NCBI GenBank assembly: GCA_028289445.1
Contig: JANQPO010000005.1
Coordinates: forward strand, 114,814 to 178,813
Origin: Tepidamorphaceae bacterium
GTDB taxonomy: Bacteria; Pseudomonadota; Alphaproteobacteria; Rhizobiales; JAKSCL01
Direction of reading: 5' to 3'
Length of the DNA stretch: 64,000 nucleotides
This document shows positions 55,324 through 64,000 of the stretch, piece after piece. The translations under genes and the position numbers were made by a program. Numbering within the stretch: position 1 is the stretch's first letter; each line of letters begins with the position of its first letter. The notes beneath the pieces were generated by a model. That model made no database searches. It had not been told where the DNA came from and was given only the letters and a program-made list of their open reading frames with translations.

Positions 55324-55533
55324 GGATTCGATCGCCGGACGAACGGGCTGTGCCCTAGCCGACGCCTCCTTTCGGTCATCCTGCGCCCAATGTGGGCGCC
55401 GTCCCCCCAAGCCACTGTTAGATTAGGCACATTGCGCGCGAATGACCAGAATGGGCCAGAGCTTTCGTTCCGAATGCTTGATTTCGGGTAACCACGCCGC
55501 TAACCGTGCGCCAACTGCTGCGACGAGGCTGCC

Positions 55534-56457
55534 ATGACCGCCCAAAAACCACCGCACCTGGACCCGAAGCTGTCCTTTCAAGGTCTGATTCTGACCCTTC
55601 AGGATTTCTGGTCGAAGGAGGGCTGCGTCATCCTTCAGCCCTACGACATGGAGGTGGGCGCTGGAACGTTTCACCCGGCGACAACGCTTCGCGCTCTGGG
55701 GCCAAAGCCATGGAACGCGGCCTATGTCCAGCCATCCAGGCGGCCGACCGACGGACGCTACGGCGAAAATCCCAACCGTCTCCAGCACTACTACCAGTTT
55801 CAGGTCATCATCAAGCCATCGCCACCTGACCTGCAGGAACTCTATCTCAACTCGCTCTACGCCATCGGCATCGACCCGGCGATCCACGACCTGCGCTTCG
55901 TCGAGGACGACTGGGAAAGCCCGACGCTGGGCGCCTGGGGTCTCGGCTGGGAATGCTGGTGCGACGGTATGGAGGTCTCTCAGTTCACCTATTTCCAACA
56001 GGTGTGCGGCATCGATTGCGCGCCGGTCTCAGGCGAGCTGACCTACGGTTTGGAACGTCTGGCGATGTATGTTCAAGGCGTCGAGAAAGTCTACGACCTC
56101 AACTTCAACGGCCTCGACGGCGACCGCCGCGTTTCCTATGGCGACGTGTTCTTGCAGGCCGAGCAGGAATACTCCCGTCACAATTTCGAGCACGCAAACA
56201 CCGAAATCCTGTTCCGCCATTTCGAGGATGCCGAGGCCGAGTGCAAAGCGCTGTTGGAGGCCGGTGACGATGGCGACCGCCATCTCATGGCGCTGCCGGC
56301 CTATGACCAGGCGATCAAGGCGAGCCACGTCTTCAATCTTTTGGATGCAAGGGGTGTCATCTCAGTAACGGAGCGTCAGAGCTATATCCTGCGCGTGCGC
56401 GATCTCTCAAAGGCCTGCGGCGAGGCCTGGGTCCGCACCGATGGGGGAAGGGGTTAG
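55534..56457 (+). CDS. glyQ: Glycyl-tRNA synthetase alpha subunit
   Basis: A 307-residue catalytic subunit of the alpha2-beta2 GlyRS. Conserved blocks include [37 protein letters not shown] and [24 protein letters not shown] precedes ATG 55534. The beta-subunit gene is normally adjacent, but here it follows only at 61612, after six other genes. Confidence 0.97.
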   Translation: MTAQKPPHLDPKLSFQGLILTLQDFWSKEGCVILQPYDMEVGAGTFHPATTLRALGPKPWNAAYVQPSRRPTDGRYGENPNRLQHYYQFQVIIKPSPPDLQELYLNSLYAIGIDPAIHDLRFVEDDWESPTLGAWGLGWECWCDGMEVSQFTYFQQVCGIDCAPVSGELTYGLERLAMYVQGVEKVYDLNFNGLDGDRRVSYGDVFLQAEQEYSRHNFEHANTEILFRHFEDAEAECKALLEAGDDGDRHLMALPAYDQAIKASHVFNLLDARGVISVTERQSYILRVRDLSKACGEAWVRTDGGRG

Positions 56458-56670
56458 GGAGCGTCCTCGCCGCATCAACCACCGTTGCTTTTGTCCATTG
56501 GGCAAACCGACGCTTGGAGTCTTTCGTCTTCATTCGATAGGCCGCATTGAATGCTCGCACCGTCAATGGTGGGGCAAGGATGTCTACGCAGACTTCAACA
56601 CCTATCGATCAAGTTCTAGGAACCGCGCCAGTTGAAGACGGTTCCGGTTACCAGGAGACGGAACGGCTAG

Positions 56671-57738
56671 ATGGATTCGCTGACACAATTCTCGCTCGGT
56701 GCAGCGATTTCCGCACTGGCGTTGGGCAAAACGCTCGGGCCGCGCAAAGCAGCTATTCTTGGCGGCGTCCTTGGCACTCTACCCGACCTCGATATTCTTC
56801 TGCCATTCGACAACCCGGTCGACGCGTTCGTCCTGCACCGGGGATGGACCCATTCTCTGTTCGTCCATGCAATAGCGGCGCCGATTGTCGGTGAGGTCCT
56901 CGTCCGTCTTTTCGATGCGCTAAAGGACCTCAGGATCAGAGTCTGGTCAACCGTTTTCCTGTGTTTTTCAACGCATGCCATTATCGACGCCATGACGGTT
57001 TACGGCACGCGGCTGTTTTGGCCGCTCTATCCGGACCCGATCGGCGTCGGTTCTATCTTCATCATTGATCCGCTTTACACCGTGCCCCTTCTCGTAGTCG
57101 TCGTTTGGGCACTGGCAAGCAAATCCCGGACATCGCGTCTCAAAGGCGGGCTTACGGCTGCCCTTTTGGCGAGCACGGCCTACATGGGGCTGGGTCTGGC
57201 TTTGCAGGCGAATGCCGAAAGTCGAGCACGAACCATTTTTGCCAGCGCTGGGATAGACCCACCCAAAGTTTTTGCGATTGCGGCGCCCTTCAACATGGTG
57301 GTCTGGAAAGTTATCGGTCTCGAAGACGACCGCTATCACAATCTTTATCTCTCGCTCTTCGACAATGATCAAAATGCAAGAATCTACTCACACCCAACGC
57401 GCCCAGAACTCACCGCCTGTCTCGGGGATAACGATGCATTCGCAAAGCTCAAATGGTTCAGCCGGGGCTACTATCGAGCGGACTTGGAGGATGACAAGAT
57501 AATCGTATCGGACCTTCGGATGGGCCTTACGCCAAGCTATGCTTTTCGATTTGCCATCGCCGAATTCACAGGCGAAACGGTGGCGTGGATTCCACCAGAA
57601 GTCATCGACAGTCGAATGGATACGGTCGACCAAGACCTGGATTGGCTGGGCGAGCGCTTGTTTGGACGACCATCGGTACGAGTGGCTGAAACGATCGAAC
57701 CCGAACGGACAGGAACAACCGTGTTTGCAGCATGTTGA
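56671..57738 (+). CDS. Membrane-bound metal-dependent hydrolase (YdjM/DUF457-like)
   Basis: A 355-residue protein with several membrane helices in its N-terminal half. The YdjM-like motif is intact: GGVLGTLPDLDILLPF, then HRGWTHSLFVHA and THAIIDAMTVYGTRLFWPL, which supply His and Asp residues for metal binding. The last about 150 residues are a soluble domain. Its substrate is unknown; relatives act on membrane lipids or are only assigned as hydrolases. The 213 bases before it (56458-56670) hold no other gene I can support. Confidence 0.83.
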   Translation: MDSLTQFSLGAAISALALGKTLGPRKAAILGGVLGTLPDLDILLPFDNPVDAFVLHRGWTHSLFVHAIAAPIVGEVLVRLFDALKDLRIRVWSTVFLCFSTHAIIDAMTVYGTRLFWPLYPDPIGVGSIFIIDPLYTVPLLVVVVWALASKSRTSRLKGGLTAALLASTAYMGLGLALQANAESRARTIFASAGIDPPKVFAIAAPFNMVVWKVIGLEDDRYHNLYLSLFDNDQNARIYSHPTRPELTACLGDNDAFAKLKWFSRGYYRADLEDDKIIVSDLRMGLTPSYAFRFAIAEFTGETVAWIPPEVIDSRMDTVDQDLDWLGERLFGRPSVRVAETIEPERTGTTVFAAC

Positions 57739-57867
57739 CTATGCCGACTAGGTTGTTGCCCGTGCTTCGGCGAAGCGGTCAGAGGTGTTGGGAGCCAGTA
57801 CGGTTCGTCCTGATCTCAAGAGCAAACAGTGTTATCGCAGCCCGAGACTTGGATTTTGGAGAATGCC

Positions 57868-58236
57868 GTGGCCCTAGAGTTCGATGAGACCCGGATCCGA
57901 GAGGCGCTCGACAAGGCCTGGTCCTTGGAAACGGCCGTCCAGTGGTCGGTGGAGAATCCCGCGAACGGACAATGCAATGTCACAGCGGCTGTCATCCACG
58001 ATGTGTTTGGCGGCGACATCCTAAGGACGCGCTATCCTCAATTCTGGCACTACTACAATCGCATTGACGGAAAGCGTGTCGATCTGACCGACAGTCAGTT
58101 TACGCGGCCAGGCGCGCGTTTTGCCGCTCCGGAACGCTATGACGATGAACTCAGCGACAAGGCGGCCGCGATGGAGGGCATTCCGCAACGGGAGTACGAT
58201 GCTCTCAAGAACGCTTTGCTTCCGCTTCTCGATTGA
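57868..58236 (+). CDS. YunG-like protein
   Basis: A protein of about 122 residues. QWSVENPANGQCNVTAAVIH, DIFGG-like HDVFGGDILRT and FWHYYNRIDGKRVDLTDSQF match the pattern I recall for the YunG family. The invariant-looking GQC followed by HYYN suggests a papain-like Cys/His pair, but activity is unproved. GTG 57868 has GGAG six bases before it; an upstream GTG at 57829 lacks such support. Confidence 0.72.
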   Translation: MALEFDETRIREALDKAWSLETAVQWSVENPANGQCNVTAAVIHDVFGGDILRTRYPQFWHYYNRIDGKRVDLTDSQFTRPGARFAAPERYDDELSDKAAAMEGIPQREYDALKNALLPLLD

Positions 58237-58320
58237 TCCGCCGAGGTTAGGATTCCCGCTTGCTGCTCATGCAGAACGGCCTATTTTAGAAACGTTCTCA
58301 TTCTGTTTGGAGCCGCTCGC

Positions 58321-58560
58321 ATGTCAGCCCCCACCATCGCCCAGAAATCGCCTATTCCCGTCGAGGTCGAGACCGGAAAGTCTTATTTTTGGTGTGCATG
58401 CGGCCAGTCGGCCAACCAGCCATTCTGCGATGGGTCGCACAAGGGCACGGATTTTAATCCAATCAAGTGGACCGCCGACGAATCCGGCCGCAAGTTCTTC
58501 TGCGGCTGCAAAATGACCGAGGGACAGCCATTTTGCGACGGCACACACAACAGCCTTTAA
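58321..58560 (+). CDS. Double CDGSH iron-sulfur protein
   Basis: A 79-residue protein with two CDGSH-type 2Fe-2S motifs: CACGQSANQPFCDGSH at residues 22-37 and CGCKMTEGQPFCDGTH near the C-terminus. Each would hold a 2Fe-2S cluster on three Cys and one His. There is no membrane anchor, as usual for bacterial members. The role is in redox or iron-sulfur transfer. GGAG precedes ATG 58321. Confidence 0.92.
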   Translation: MSAPTIAQKSPIPVEVETGKSYFWCACGQSANQPFCDGSHKGTDFNPIKWTADESGRKFFCGCKMTEGQPFCDGTHNSL

Positions 58561-58583
58561 TAACTATTCGGGTGGCCTGACGG

Positions 58584-58955
58584 GTGCCGGCCCTCGCCGT
58601 CCTGTTCGGCCTCTTCATCGGCGGCGTCACCACGGCCTTCGTCTTTCTGGCCGGCGGGCTCTTTGCCTATGGCGCCAGTGTAACGATCCCGATCTTCTTG
58701 ATCTCCGGCGCGCTGATGTGGCTAGCGGTTCGCGCCTTTTGGCGGATCACGGAAGCCTATGAAGAAGACCGTCTGCGTCTCGGTGTCCTCATCCCGGTAC
58801 CGATTCTCATTCTTGGTATTTTGATTCTTCAGTCCCAGCCACTGCTCCTGCAGGGTCTCGGCGTCAGCGCCATCGTTTCGCTCGGGTCGTGGCTGTTATG
58901 GCTGGGTCTGGCCGGTCTGGCGTCGGCGCTGCACGGCACCAAACCGCCGACATGA
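58584..58955 (+). CDS. Small polytopic membrane protein
   Basis: A protein of about 123 residues with four hydrophobic segments (LAVLFGLFIGGVTTAFVFLA; GASVTIPIFLISGALMWLAV; LIPVPILILGILILQ; SLGSWLLWLGLAGLASALHG). The start is a GTG at 58584, 24 bases after the CDGSH gene. No family is recognised. The short gap suggests co-transcription with the CDGSH gene. Confidence 0.6.
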   Translation: MPALAVLFGLFIGGVTTAFVFLAGGLFAYGASVTIPIFLISGALMWLAVRAFWRITEAYEEDRLRLGVLIPVPILILGILILQSQPLLLQGLGVSAIVSLGSWLLWLGLAGLASALHGTKPPT

Positions 58956-59062
58956 GCGGCAAGCGCTGTCGGGGGACAAATCCGCGCCACCCTTTCAATT
59001 TTCATCCGAATCCGCCAGAGATCGACTAGATTTGACTTCGGCTCGAACGGGGGAGACGTGAC

Positions 59063-59617
59063 ATGAGCTGGATCATATTGGGCCTGATCGTCGCGGCCGC
59101 GATTTACGCGGTCTCGATCTACAACAGGCTGGTGAAACTGAAGCAGATGGTCAACGAGGCCTGGTCCGGCATTTCCGTTCAGTTGAAGCGTCGGTCCGAT
59201 CTCATTCCGAACCTTCTGGAGACCGTCAAAGGCTATGCCAGTCACGAAAAGGAACTCTTTGAAAACGTCACGGAGTTACGCGCCAAGGCACAGGCCGTGG
59301 GCGACGATCACCCGGAAGAGCGCGCCAAGGCGGAAGGCCTGCTCGGCCGGGCGCTCGCCAATGTGATCGCGGTGGCTGAAAACTATCCCGATCTCAAGGC
59401 GGACGCGAACTTCCGTGAATTCCAGGATTCATTGTCGGAGATCGAAGACGAGATTCAAATGGCGCGGCGCTACTACAACGGCTCCGTGCGCAACAACAAC
59501 ACGCTCGTCGAACAGTTCCCGAGCAATCTGGTCGCGAACACCTTTGGCTTTCCGGTCGCGGAGTATTTCGAATTGGACGATCCGTCCGACCGCGCCGTCC
59601 CGGAGGTTTCTTTTTAG
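59063..59617 (+). CDS. LemA family protein
   Basis: A 184-residue protein with an N-terminal membrane helix (WIILGLIVAAAIYAVSIYNR) and the LemA helical domain: LVKLKQMVNEAWSGISVQLK, RRSDLIPNLLETVKGYASHE, FREFQDSLSEIEDEIQMARR and RYYNGSVRNNNTLVEQFPSN. GGGGGAG precedes ATG 59063. It forms a pair with the DUF2207 gene that starts 26 nt later, an arrangement seen in many bacteria. Confidence 0.94.
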   Translation: MSWIILGLIVAAAIYAVSIYNRLVKLKQMVNEAWSGISVQLKRRSDLIPNLLETVKGYASHEKELFENVTELRAKAQAVGDDHPEERAKAEGLLGRALANVIAVAENYPDLKADANFREFQDSLSEIEDEIQMARRYYNGSVRNNNTLVEQFPSNLVANTFGFPVAEYFELDDPSDRAVPEVSF

Positions 59618-59642
59618 GGCCCGTACCTGACTAGGTCATGCG

Positions 59643-61544
59643 ATGCGGCTTCTTGTCGCCCTTGTCATTGCAGTTGCACTTTGGAACACGCCGAGCGTCG
59701 CCGAAGAGGTCATCGAGCGCTTCGGTTCCGACGTCCAGATCGAGGCCGACGGCACGCTCGTTGTCACCGAGACCATCTCGGTCGTCGCAGAGGGCCGCCA
59801 GATTCGTCGCGGTATTTTTCGCGATTTCCCGACCCGCTACCGGACCGAAAACGGCCTGACCCGTACGGTCGGATTCAAGGTTTTGGAGGTTCAGCGCGAT
59901 GGACACGATGAGCCCTGGTTCACCGAATCCATGCCTGGCGGGGTTCGGGTCTATATCGGCGACACCAACGTTTTCCTCCAGCCCGGCCGTTACACCTATC
60001 GCCTGACTTATCAGACGACGCGCCAATTGGGTTTTTTCCCCGACCGGGATGAACTCTATTGGAACGTCACTGGTAATTTCTGGAACTTCCCCATCGCTAG
60101 GGCCGAAGCGCGCATTGTTCTGCCCGAAGGTGCGACGGTCGGTCAGACAGCGGTTTACACCGGTCGCTTGGGAGAAGCCGGCAGTGACGCGACGACCGAG
60201 GTGATCGGTGTGCGCACGGTGAGATTTGTCACGACGCGGACGCTTCGCCCCGGGGAGGGGCTAACGGTCGCCGTTGGCTTTCCCAAGGGTATCGTGGCCG
60301 AGCCGGTCGGCGGTGCGATTCGTCCCTTGCTCGACAATCTCGGCCTGGCCACGGCCGGTGGCGGTCTCGTACTTGTGCTTGGCTATTTTGGCGCCATGTG
60401 GCGGCGGGTCGGCCGCGATCCGGAGAAAGGAGTCATCATTCCTCGTTTCAAACCGCCGGAGGGTCTGTCGGCGGCCGCCGTGAGCTACGTGTTTTATCGC
60501 GGCTTCAGCTCTCGCATGCGGGGCGTGCCGCGCGCCTTCGTTGCCGCGCTGATGGCTTTGGCGGCGAAAAGCGTCATCACCATCGACGAGGACGACGACG
60601 TCGTCTCCATGCGCGTTAACGGACTTTTGCCGGACGAAGCGCCGCCGGGCGAACGCGCCATCTTCAACGGCGCCTTCTTCGGCCGCAGCGATAGTCTGTC
60701 TTTCACGAAAGCCAACGGCACGACGCTGAAGGGAATGATGACGAAGTTCTCAAACGCCATTCTTGACGAATATGGCGGCCGGTTCTTCAAAGACAATCGC
60801 GGGATCTTCATCGTCGGCGTCGTGATATCCGTCATCGCGCTTGCAGGCTCAGTCGCGCTTTATCAGCCGACCGAAAATGAGATGGCGGGCCTGATCGCGA
60901 CCGCTGTCGGTGGCGTGTTTTCGGCGTTCTTGTTGTCACTCGGCATCCGCCGCTTGCGTGGGTCGGTTCCGGGCGGCTCGGTCTGGGCGGGCGCATTCTT
61001 CACGCTTGTTGGGACACTGGCTGTCCTGGCCCTGGCGTTGACCTTCATCGTTCCGGCGCCCTGGCCATATGCTGTCTTGCGGCTCGTCCTTGTCATCCTT
61101 GCGTTCGCCAACATCACGTTCTGGCATCTGCTGACCGCGCCCACGGCTCAGGGCCGCGCGGTCATGGATGAAATCGAGGGGTTCAGGCTTTATCTCTCCG
61201 TGGCTGAAGCGGACCGCATGAACCTGAAGGATGCGCCGGACTTCACCACGTCGCTGTTTGAGCGCTATCTGCCCTATGCCATCGGGCTTGGCGTCGAAAA
61301 ACCCTGGTCGGAGACCCTTGAGCAACACCTTCGCGTCACCGGCCAAGAGGGGACGTATCATCCGCGGTTTTATCGCGGCAGAAGCTGGGATTCCGGCAGC
61401 CTGGCGCGCTCGACCTCAGCGCTCACCAACACGGTCGGATCGAGCATTGCCAGTGCGATGCCGAAGCCCAAATCGTCCGGCGGTTCTGGCGGCGGTGGCT
61501 TTTCCGGCGGCGGCGGTGGCGGCGGCGGGGGAGGCGGTTGGTAA
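59643..61544 (+). CDS. DUF2207 domain membrane protein with glycine-rich tail
   Basis: A 633-residue protein. After a signal peptide (LLVALVIAVALWNTPSVA) there is an extracytoplasmic DUF2207 beta-domain (IERFGSDVQIEADGTLVVTE, RRGIFRDFPTRY), a membrane helix near residue 245, a cytoplasmic domain, further helices (residues 385-500) and a tail of Gly and Ser ending in eleven glycines and Trp. Gly-rich ends are usual in this family. It goes with LemA; the joint function is not known. Confidence 0.9.
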   Translation: MRLLVALVIAVALWNTPSVAEEVIERFGSDVQIEADGTLVVTETISVVAEGRQIRRGIFRDFPTRYRTENGLTRTVGFKVLEVQRDGHDEPWFTESMPGGVRVYIGDTNVFLQPGRYTYRLTYQTTRQLGFFPDRDELYWNVTGNFWNFPIARAEARIVLPEGATVGQTAVYTGRLGEAGSDATTEVIGVRTVRFVTTRTLRPGEGLTVAVGFPKGIVAEPVGGAIRPLLDNLGLATAGGGLVLVLGYFGAMWRRVGRDPEKGVIIPRFKPPEGLSAAAVSYVFYRGFSSRMRGVPRAFVAALMALAAKSVITIDEDDDVVSMRVNGLLPDEAPPGERAIFNGAFFGRSDSLSFTKANGTTLKGMMTKFSNAILDEYGGRFFKDNRGIFIVGVVISVIALAGSVALYQPTENEMAGLIATAVGGVFSAFLLSLGIRRLRGSVPGGSVWAGAFFTLVGTLAVLALALTFIVPAPWPYAVLRLVLVILAFANITFWHLLTAPTAQGRAVMDEIEGFRLYLSVAEADRMNLKDAPDFTTSLFERYLPYAIGLGVEKPWSETLEQHLRVTGQEGTYHPRFYRGRSWDSGSLARSTSALTNTVGSSIASAMPKPKSSGGSGGGGFSGGGGGGGGGGGW

Positions 61545-61611
61545 GGCGTGACAATGCGCGCGACTGTTGCTAGCAGTCGCCGACGCATCTCGCCGTCGTG
61601 GATTCTAGACC

Positions 61612-63738
61612 ATGCCCGAACTCCTCCTCGAACTACTGAGCGAAGAAATCCCTGCGCGCATGCAGGCGCGGGCGGCCGATGACCTGAAGCGACTGACCAC
61701 CGACCGACTCGTTGATGCTGGCCTTACCTATGAAGCCGCGCGGGCTTTCGTCACACCGCGCCGGCTGACGCTTGTCGTCGATGGTCTGCCCGTGCGTCAG
61801 CCCGATCGCCGGGAAGAAAAGAAGGGGCCACGTGTCGGAGCGCCGGACAAGGCCATCGAAGGCTTCCTGCGCGGCGCCGGTCTGTCGTCCATCGACGACG
61901 CGACGGTTCAAAGCGACCCGAAGAAGGGTGAGTTCTATGTCGCCGTCGTCGAACACAAGGGCCGCGCCGCCACCGAGGTGATCGCCGAAATCGTTCCCTC
62001 GGTGATCCGTGACTTTCCCTGGGCGAAATCGATGCGGTGGGGCGCGACGTCAGCGTCATCGGAGTCGCTGCGCTGGATCCGTCCGTTGCGTTCGATCACT
62101 TGCACGTTCGGTGCCGCCACCGAAGAACCGGAAGTTGTGTCGTTCACGATTGGCGACATTGCGTCCGGCAATGTCACCTACGGCCATCGCTTCATGGTGC
62201 CCGACGCCGTCGTCGTGCGCCGGTTCGACGACTATGAGGCCAGTCTGCGTGCCGCCCGTGTCATGCTCGACCGTGAAGAACGCAAGGACGCCATTCGTGA
62301 CGCCGCGAAGGATCTGGCGTTGGCGAACGGTCTGGTGCTGGTCGAGGACGAGGGTCTTGTCGATGAGGTCGCCGGCCTCATCGAATGGCCCGTGCCGCTC
62401 ATTGGAGCGTTCGATGAAGCGTTCCTGGGCGTGCCGGATGAGGTCATCCGCGCGACGATCCGCGCCAACCAGAAGTGTTTCGTCTTGCAATCGCCGGACA
62501 CCGGGGCACTCGCCAACCGGTTCATCCTGGTCGCCAACATCGAGGCCAAGGACGGTGGTGCGGCGATCACTGCCGGCAATGAGCGAGTGATCCGCGCGCG
62601 CCTCGCCGACGCGAAGTTCTTCTGGGATCAGGACCTCAAAACCCCGCTCGAACATCGCCTGCCCAAGCTCAACGATCTGGTCTTTCACGCCAAGCTTGGC
62701 TCGATGCACGACAAAGCACACGCCATTGCCCGCCTGGCGATGGACCTGTCGGAGGTGGTTCCGAACGCGAACAAGAAACAATGCGAGCAGGCGGCGCTTT
62801 TGGCGAAGGCCGATCTTGTCTCCGGCATGGTGGGCGAGTTTCCGGACCTGCAAGGGATCATGGGCGCTTACTATACACGCAATGACGGCTTGCCCGATGC
62901 CGTCGCCGATGCGATTCGCGATCACTATCTGCCACAGGGCCCGTCCGACCCTGTTCCAACCGAGCCGACGGCGATCGTTGCCGCCCTTGCCGACAAGCTT
63001 TATACGCTCGTCGGCTTTTTCGGCATCGACGAGCGCCCGACCGGCTCGCGTGATCCTTTCGCGCTTCGTCGCGCGGCACTCGGCGTGATCCGCATCGTTT
63101 TGGAAAACGAGTTGCGTCTCGGCCTAACCGAATGGTTCGCCGCAACCACCAAGGTTTACGGCGGCATCGGCGAAAACGCGCTCGAACACTGGACGGATGC
63201 CTACGATGTCAATGCGACGCTTCTCGACTTCTTCGCCGATCGCCTTAAGGTCTATCTGCGCGATCGCGGCGAGCGGCACGACCTGATCGACGCGGTCTTT
63301 GCTCTGTCGAATCAAGACGATCTCGTTCTCATCGTCCGTCGGGTGACCGCGCTTGCTGCGTTCCTCGATACCGAGGACGGGCAGAACCTTCTGGCCGGCT
63401 ACAAGCGCGCCGTGAACATTCTGCGGATCGAGGAAAAGAAGGACGGTGTCGCATACGAAGGCGCCCCCGACCGTGGCTATTTCGAGCAGGACGAGGAAAA
63501 AGCGTTGTTTGCTGGCCTGGACGCCGCCGAGGCGGAAGCCGCGAGCGCTCTCCACGCGGAGGATTTCGAAGCAGCCATGGCGGCGCTATCGAAGCTGCGG
63601 GGTCCGGTCGACGCATTCTTCGATCATGTGACCGTCAATGCCGACAGCCCGATCGTGCGCCGCAACAGACTGTGCCTTTTGAATCGCATCCGTGAAGCCA
63701 CGCTCAAGGTTGCCGATTTCGGCAAGATTTCCGGTTAG
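61612..63738 (+). CDS. glyS: Glycyl-tRNA synthetase beta subunit
   Basis: A 708-residue subunit that binds tRNA-Gly. Typical segments: [20 protein letters not shown] at the start, [46 protein letters not shown] and an HD-like region with [15 protein letters not shown] before the anticodon-binding C-terminus. It is complete and normal in length. The alpha-subunit gene is 5.2 kb upstream. Confidence 0.96.
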   Translation: MPELLLELLSEEIPARMQARAADDLKRLTTDRLVDAGLTYEAARAFVTPRRLTLVVDGLPVRQPDRREEKKGPRVGAPDKAIEGFLRGAGLSSIDDATVQSDPKKGEFYVAVVEHKGRAATEVIAEIVPSVIRDFPWAKSMRWGATSASSESLRWIRPLRSITCTFGAATEEPEVVSFTIGDIASGNVTYGHRFMVPDAVVVRRFDDYEASLRAARVMLDREERKDAIRDAAKDLALANGLVLVEDEGLVDEVAGLIEWPVPLIGAFDEAFLGVPDEVIRATIRANQKCFVLQSPDTGALANRFILVANIEAKDGGAAITAGNERVIRARLADAKFFWDQDLKTPLEHRLPKLNDLVFHAKLGSMHDKAHAIARLAMDLSEVVPNANKKQCEQAALLAKADLVSGMVGEFPDLQGIMGAYYTRNDGLPDAVADAIRDHYLPQGPSDPVPTEPTAIVAALADKLYTLVGFFGIDERPTGSRDPFALRRAALGVIRIVLENELRLGLTEWFAATTKVYGGIGENALEHWTDAYDVNATLLDFFADRLKVYLRDRGERHDLIDAVFALSNQDDLVLIVRRVTALAAFLDTEDGQNLLAGYKRAVNILRIEEKKDGVAYEGAPDRGYFEQDEEKALFAGLDAAEAEAASALHAEDFEAAMAALSKLRGPVDAFFDHVTVNADSPIVRRNRLCLLNRIREATLKVADFGKISG

Positions 63739-63790
63739 AGCATATTCAGTGAAAGTCGAGTCGCCGAAGATGCGCACCCTCTTCGATTTT

Positions 63791-63837
63791 GAGCATGGTC
63801 TTGTCCGAAAACCGCACACACTTTTCGGGACCATGCA
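63791..63837. repeat. Intergenic palindromic repeat after glyS
   Basis: GCATGGTC and CCGAAAA in the left arm match TTTTCGG and GACCATGC in the right arm, separated by CCGCACACAC, with an extra TTGT in the left arm. It resembles the GCATGATC...CCGAAAACCG...TTTTCGG...ATCATGC repeats that I recall from Hyphomicrobiales genomes. I found only this copy in the window. It may also serve as a terminator for glyS. Confidence 0.6.
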
Positions 63838-63840
63838 CTA

Positions 63841-64000
63841 GATGGCCAAAAAGCGAAAGGTTGAACCTGTCACCATCACCGTATGGCCCCGGCGGTTGAC
63901 AACGATCGTGAACATCACGGTTCTGGCGCTGCTGCTGGCCATCATCGTGCGGATGATTGTTTCGCTTGGCGCTCATATCGAACTTTTGGGAAGCGCGGTG
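63841..64000 (+). CDS. Small membrane protein, N-terminal part, truncated by window end
   Basis: The frame opens at ATG 63841 and stays open to the edge, giving 53 residues. It begins MAKKRKVEPVTITVWPRR and continues with a membrane helix (TIVNITVLALLLAIIVRMIV) followed by GAHIELLGSAV. The gene is too incomplete to name. Confidence 0.45.

Noticed and set aside
56613..56623. GTTC-TAG-GAAC palindrome as a LexA box for the YdjM-like gene
   Set aside because: The spacing and orientation do not fit the alphaproteobacterial GTTC-N7-GTTC direct repeat.
63841..63865. KKRKV resembling a nuclear localisation signal
   Set aside because: A short basic run before a bacterial membrane helix is explained by the positive-inside rule.

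Overview
The window is about 64 kb of GC-rich, almost fully coding bacterial chromosome with an alphaproteobacterial character. This rests on gene content and order: a CcrM-type GANTC methylase beside rnhB; ileS, lspA, a BamF-like lipoprotein, two M16 peptidases and mutL in a row; ETF-ubiquinone oxidoreductase, a TPR protein, ispE, a polyprenyl synthase, DUF2007, a TrmN-like methylase and an S49 peptidase together; LemA and DUF2207 next to glyS; BA14K-like repeats; a GTTC-N7-GTTC SOS box; and an intergenic palindrome of a kind I associate with Hyphomicrobiales. I cannot name the genus. I see no rRNA, tRNA, phage, transposase or CRISPR.

Layout. 1-6728: a Dpp/Opp-type peptide importer on the minus strand (two ATPases, two permeases, one binding protein), with a second paralogous binding protein facing the other way. 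6773-11600: an AidB-like acyl-CoA dehydrogenase, a lipoprotein D,D-carboxypeptidase, a secreted metallo-beta-lactamase-fold protein, DoxX, and a small secreted protein with a CRP-like box before it and a clear terminator after it. 11765-14397: a TipF-like degenerate EAL protein facing cheZ-cheY, a motility and chemotaxis group. 14669-16098: maoC-ribF. 17298-27475: ileS, a GNAT-like protein, lspA, a BamF-like lipoprotein, a paired M16 protease (one subunit without the zinc site) and mutL. 27481-31292: an alpha/beta hydrolase, a Cys-rich triple BA14K-like secreted protein, a trans-3-hydroxyproline dehydratase-like enzyme and a membrane protein. 31289-37598: RNA modification and DNA maintenance (rsmD, an RluB-type pseudouridine synthase, tadA, uracil-DNA glycosylase, ccrM, rnhB, an SOS-box-controlled radical SAM protein). 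37768-44133: two arsenosugar-type glycosyltransferases, a Tat-exported MBL protein, moaB, a DUF427-adenylate cyclase fusion and an ABC-2 exporter. 44217-53579: ETF-QO, TPR, ispE, a Crp/Fnr regulator, a polyprenyl synthase, DUF2007, a methylase, an epimerase and an S49 peptidase. 53587-64000: three exported or membrane proteins of unknown role, then glyQ and glyS separated by six genes, and a truncated gene at the window end.

Functional links. Several genes could form a cAMP circuit: a class III cyclase fused to DUF427, a Crp-family regulator with an intact-looking nucleotide pocket, and two TGTGA-N6-NCACN boxes; this is inference. The most noteworthy observations are the DUF427-cyclase fusion, the SOS box overlapping a promoter-like sequence upstream of the radical SAM gene, the palindrome-bearing in-frame insertion in ileS, the duplicated CheY-binding tail of CheZ, the LprI-like protein with four 9-residue G-box repeats, and the perfect 10-bp inverted repeat between cheY and maoC. 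None of these is proved to be a new system.
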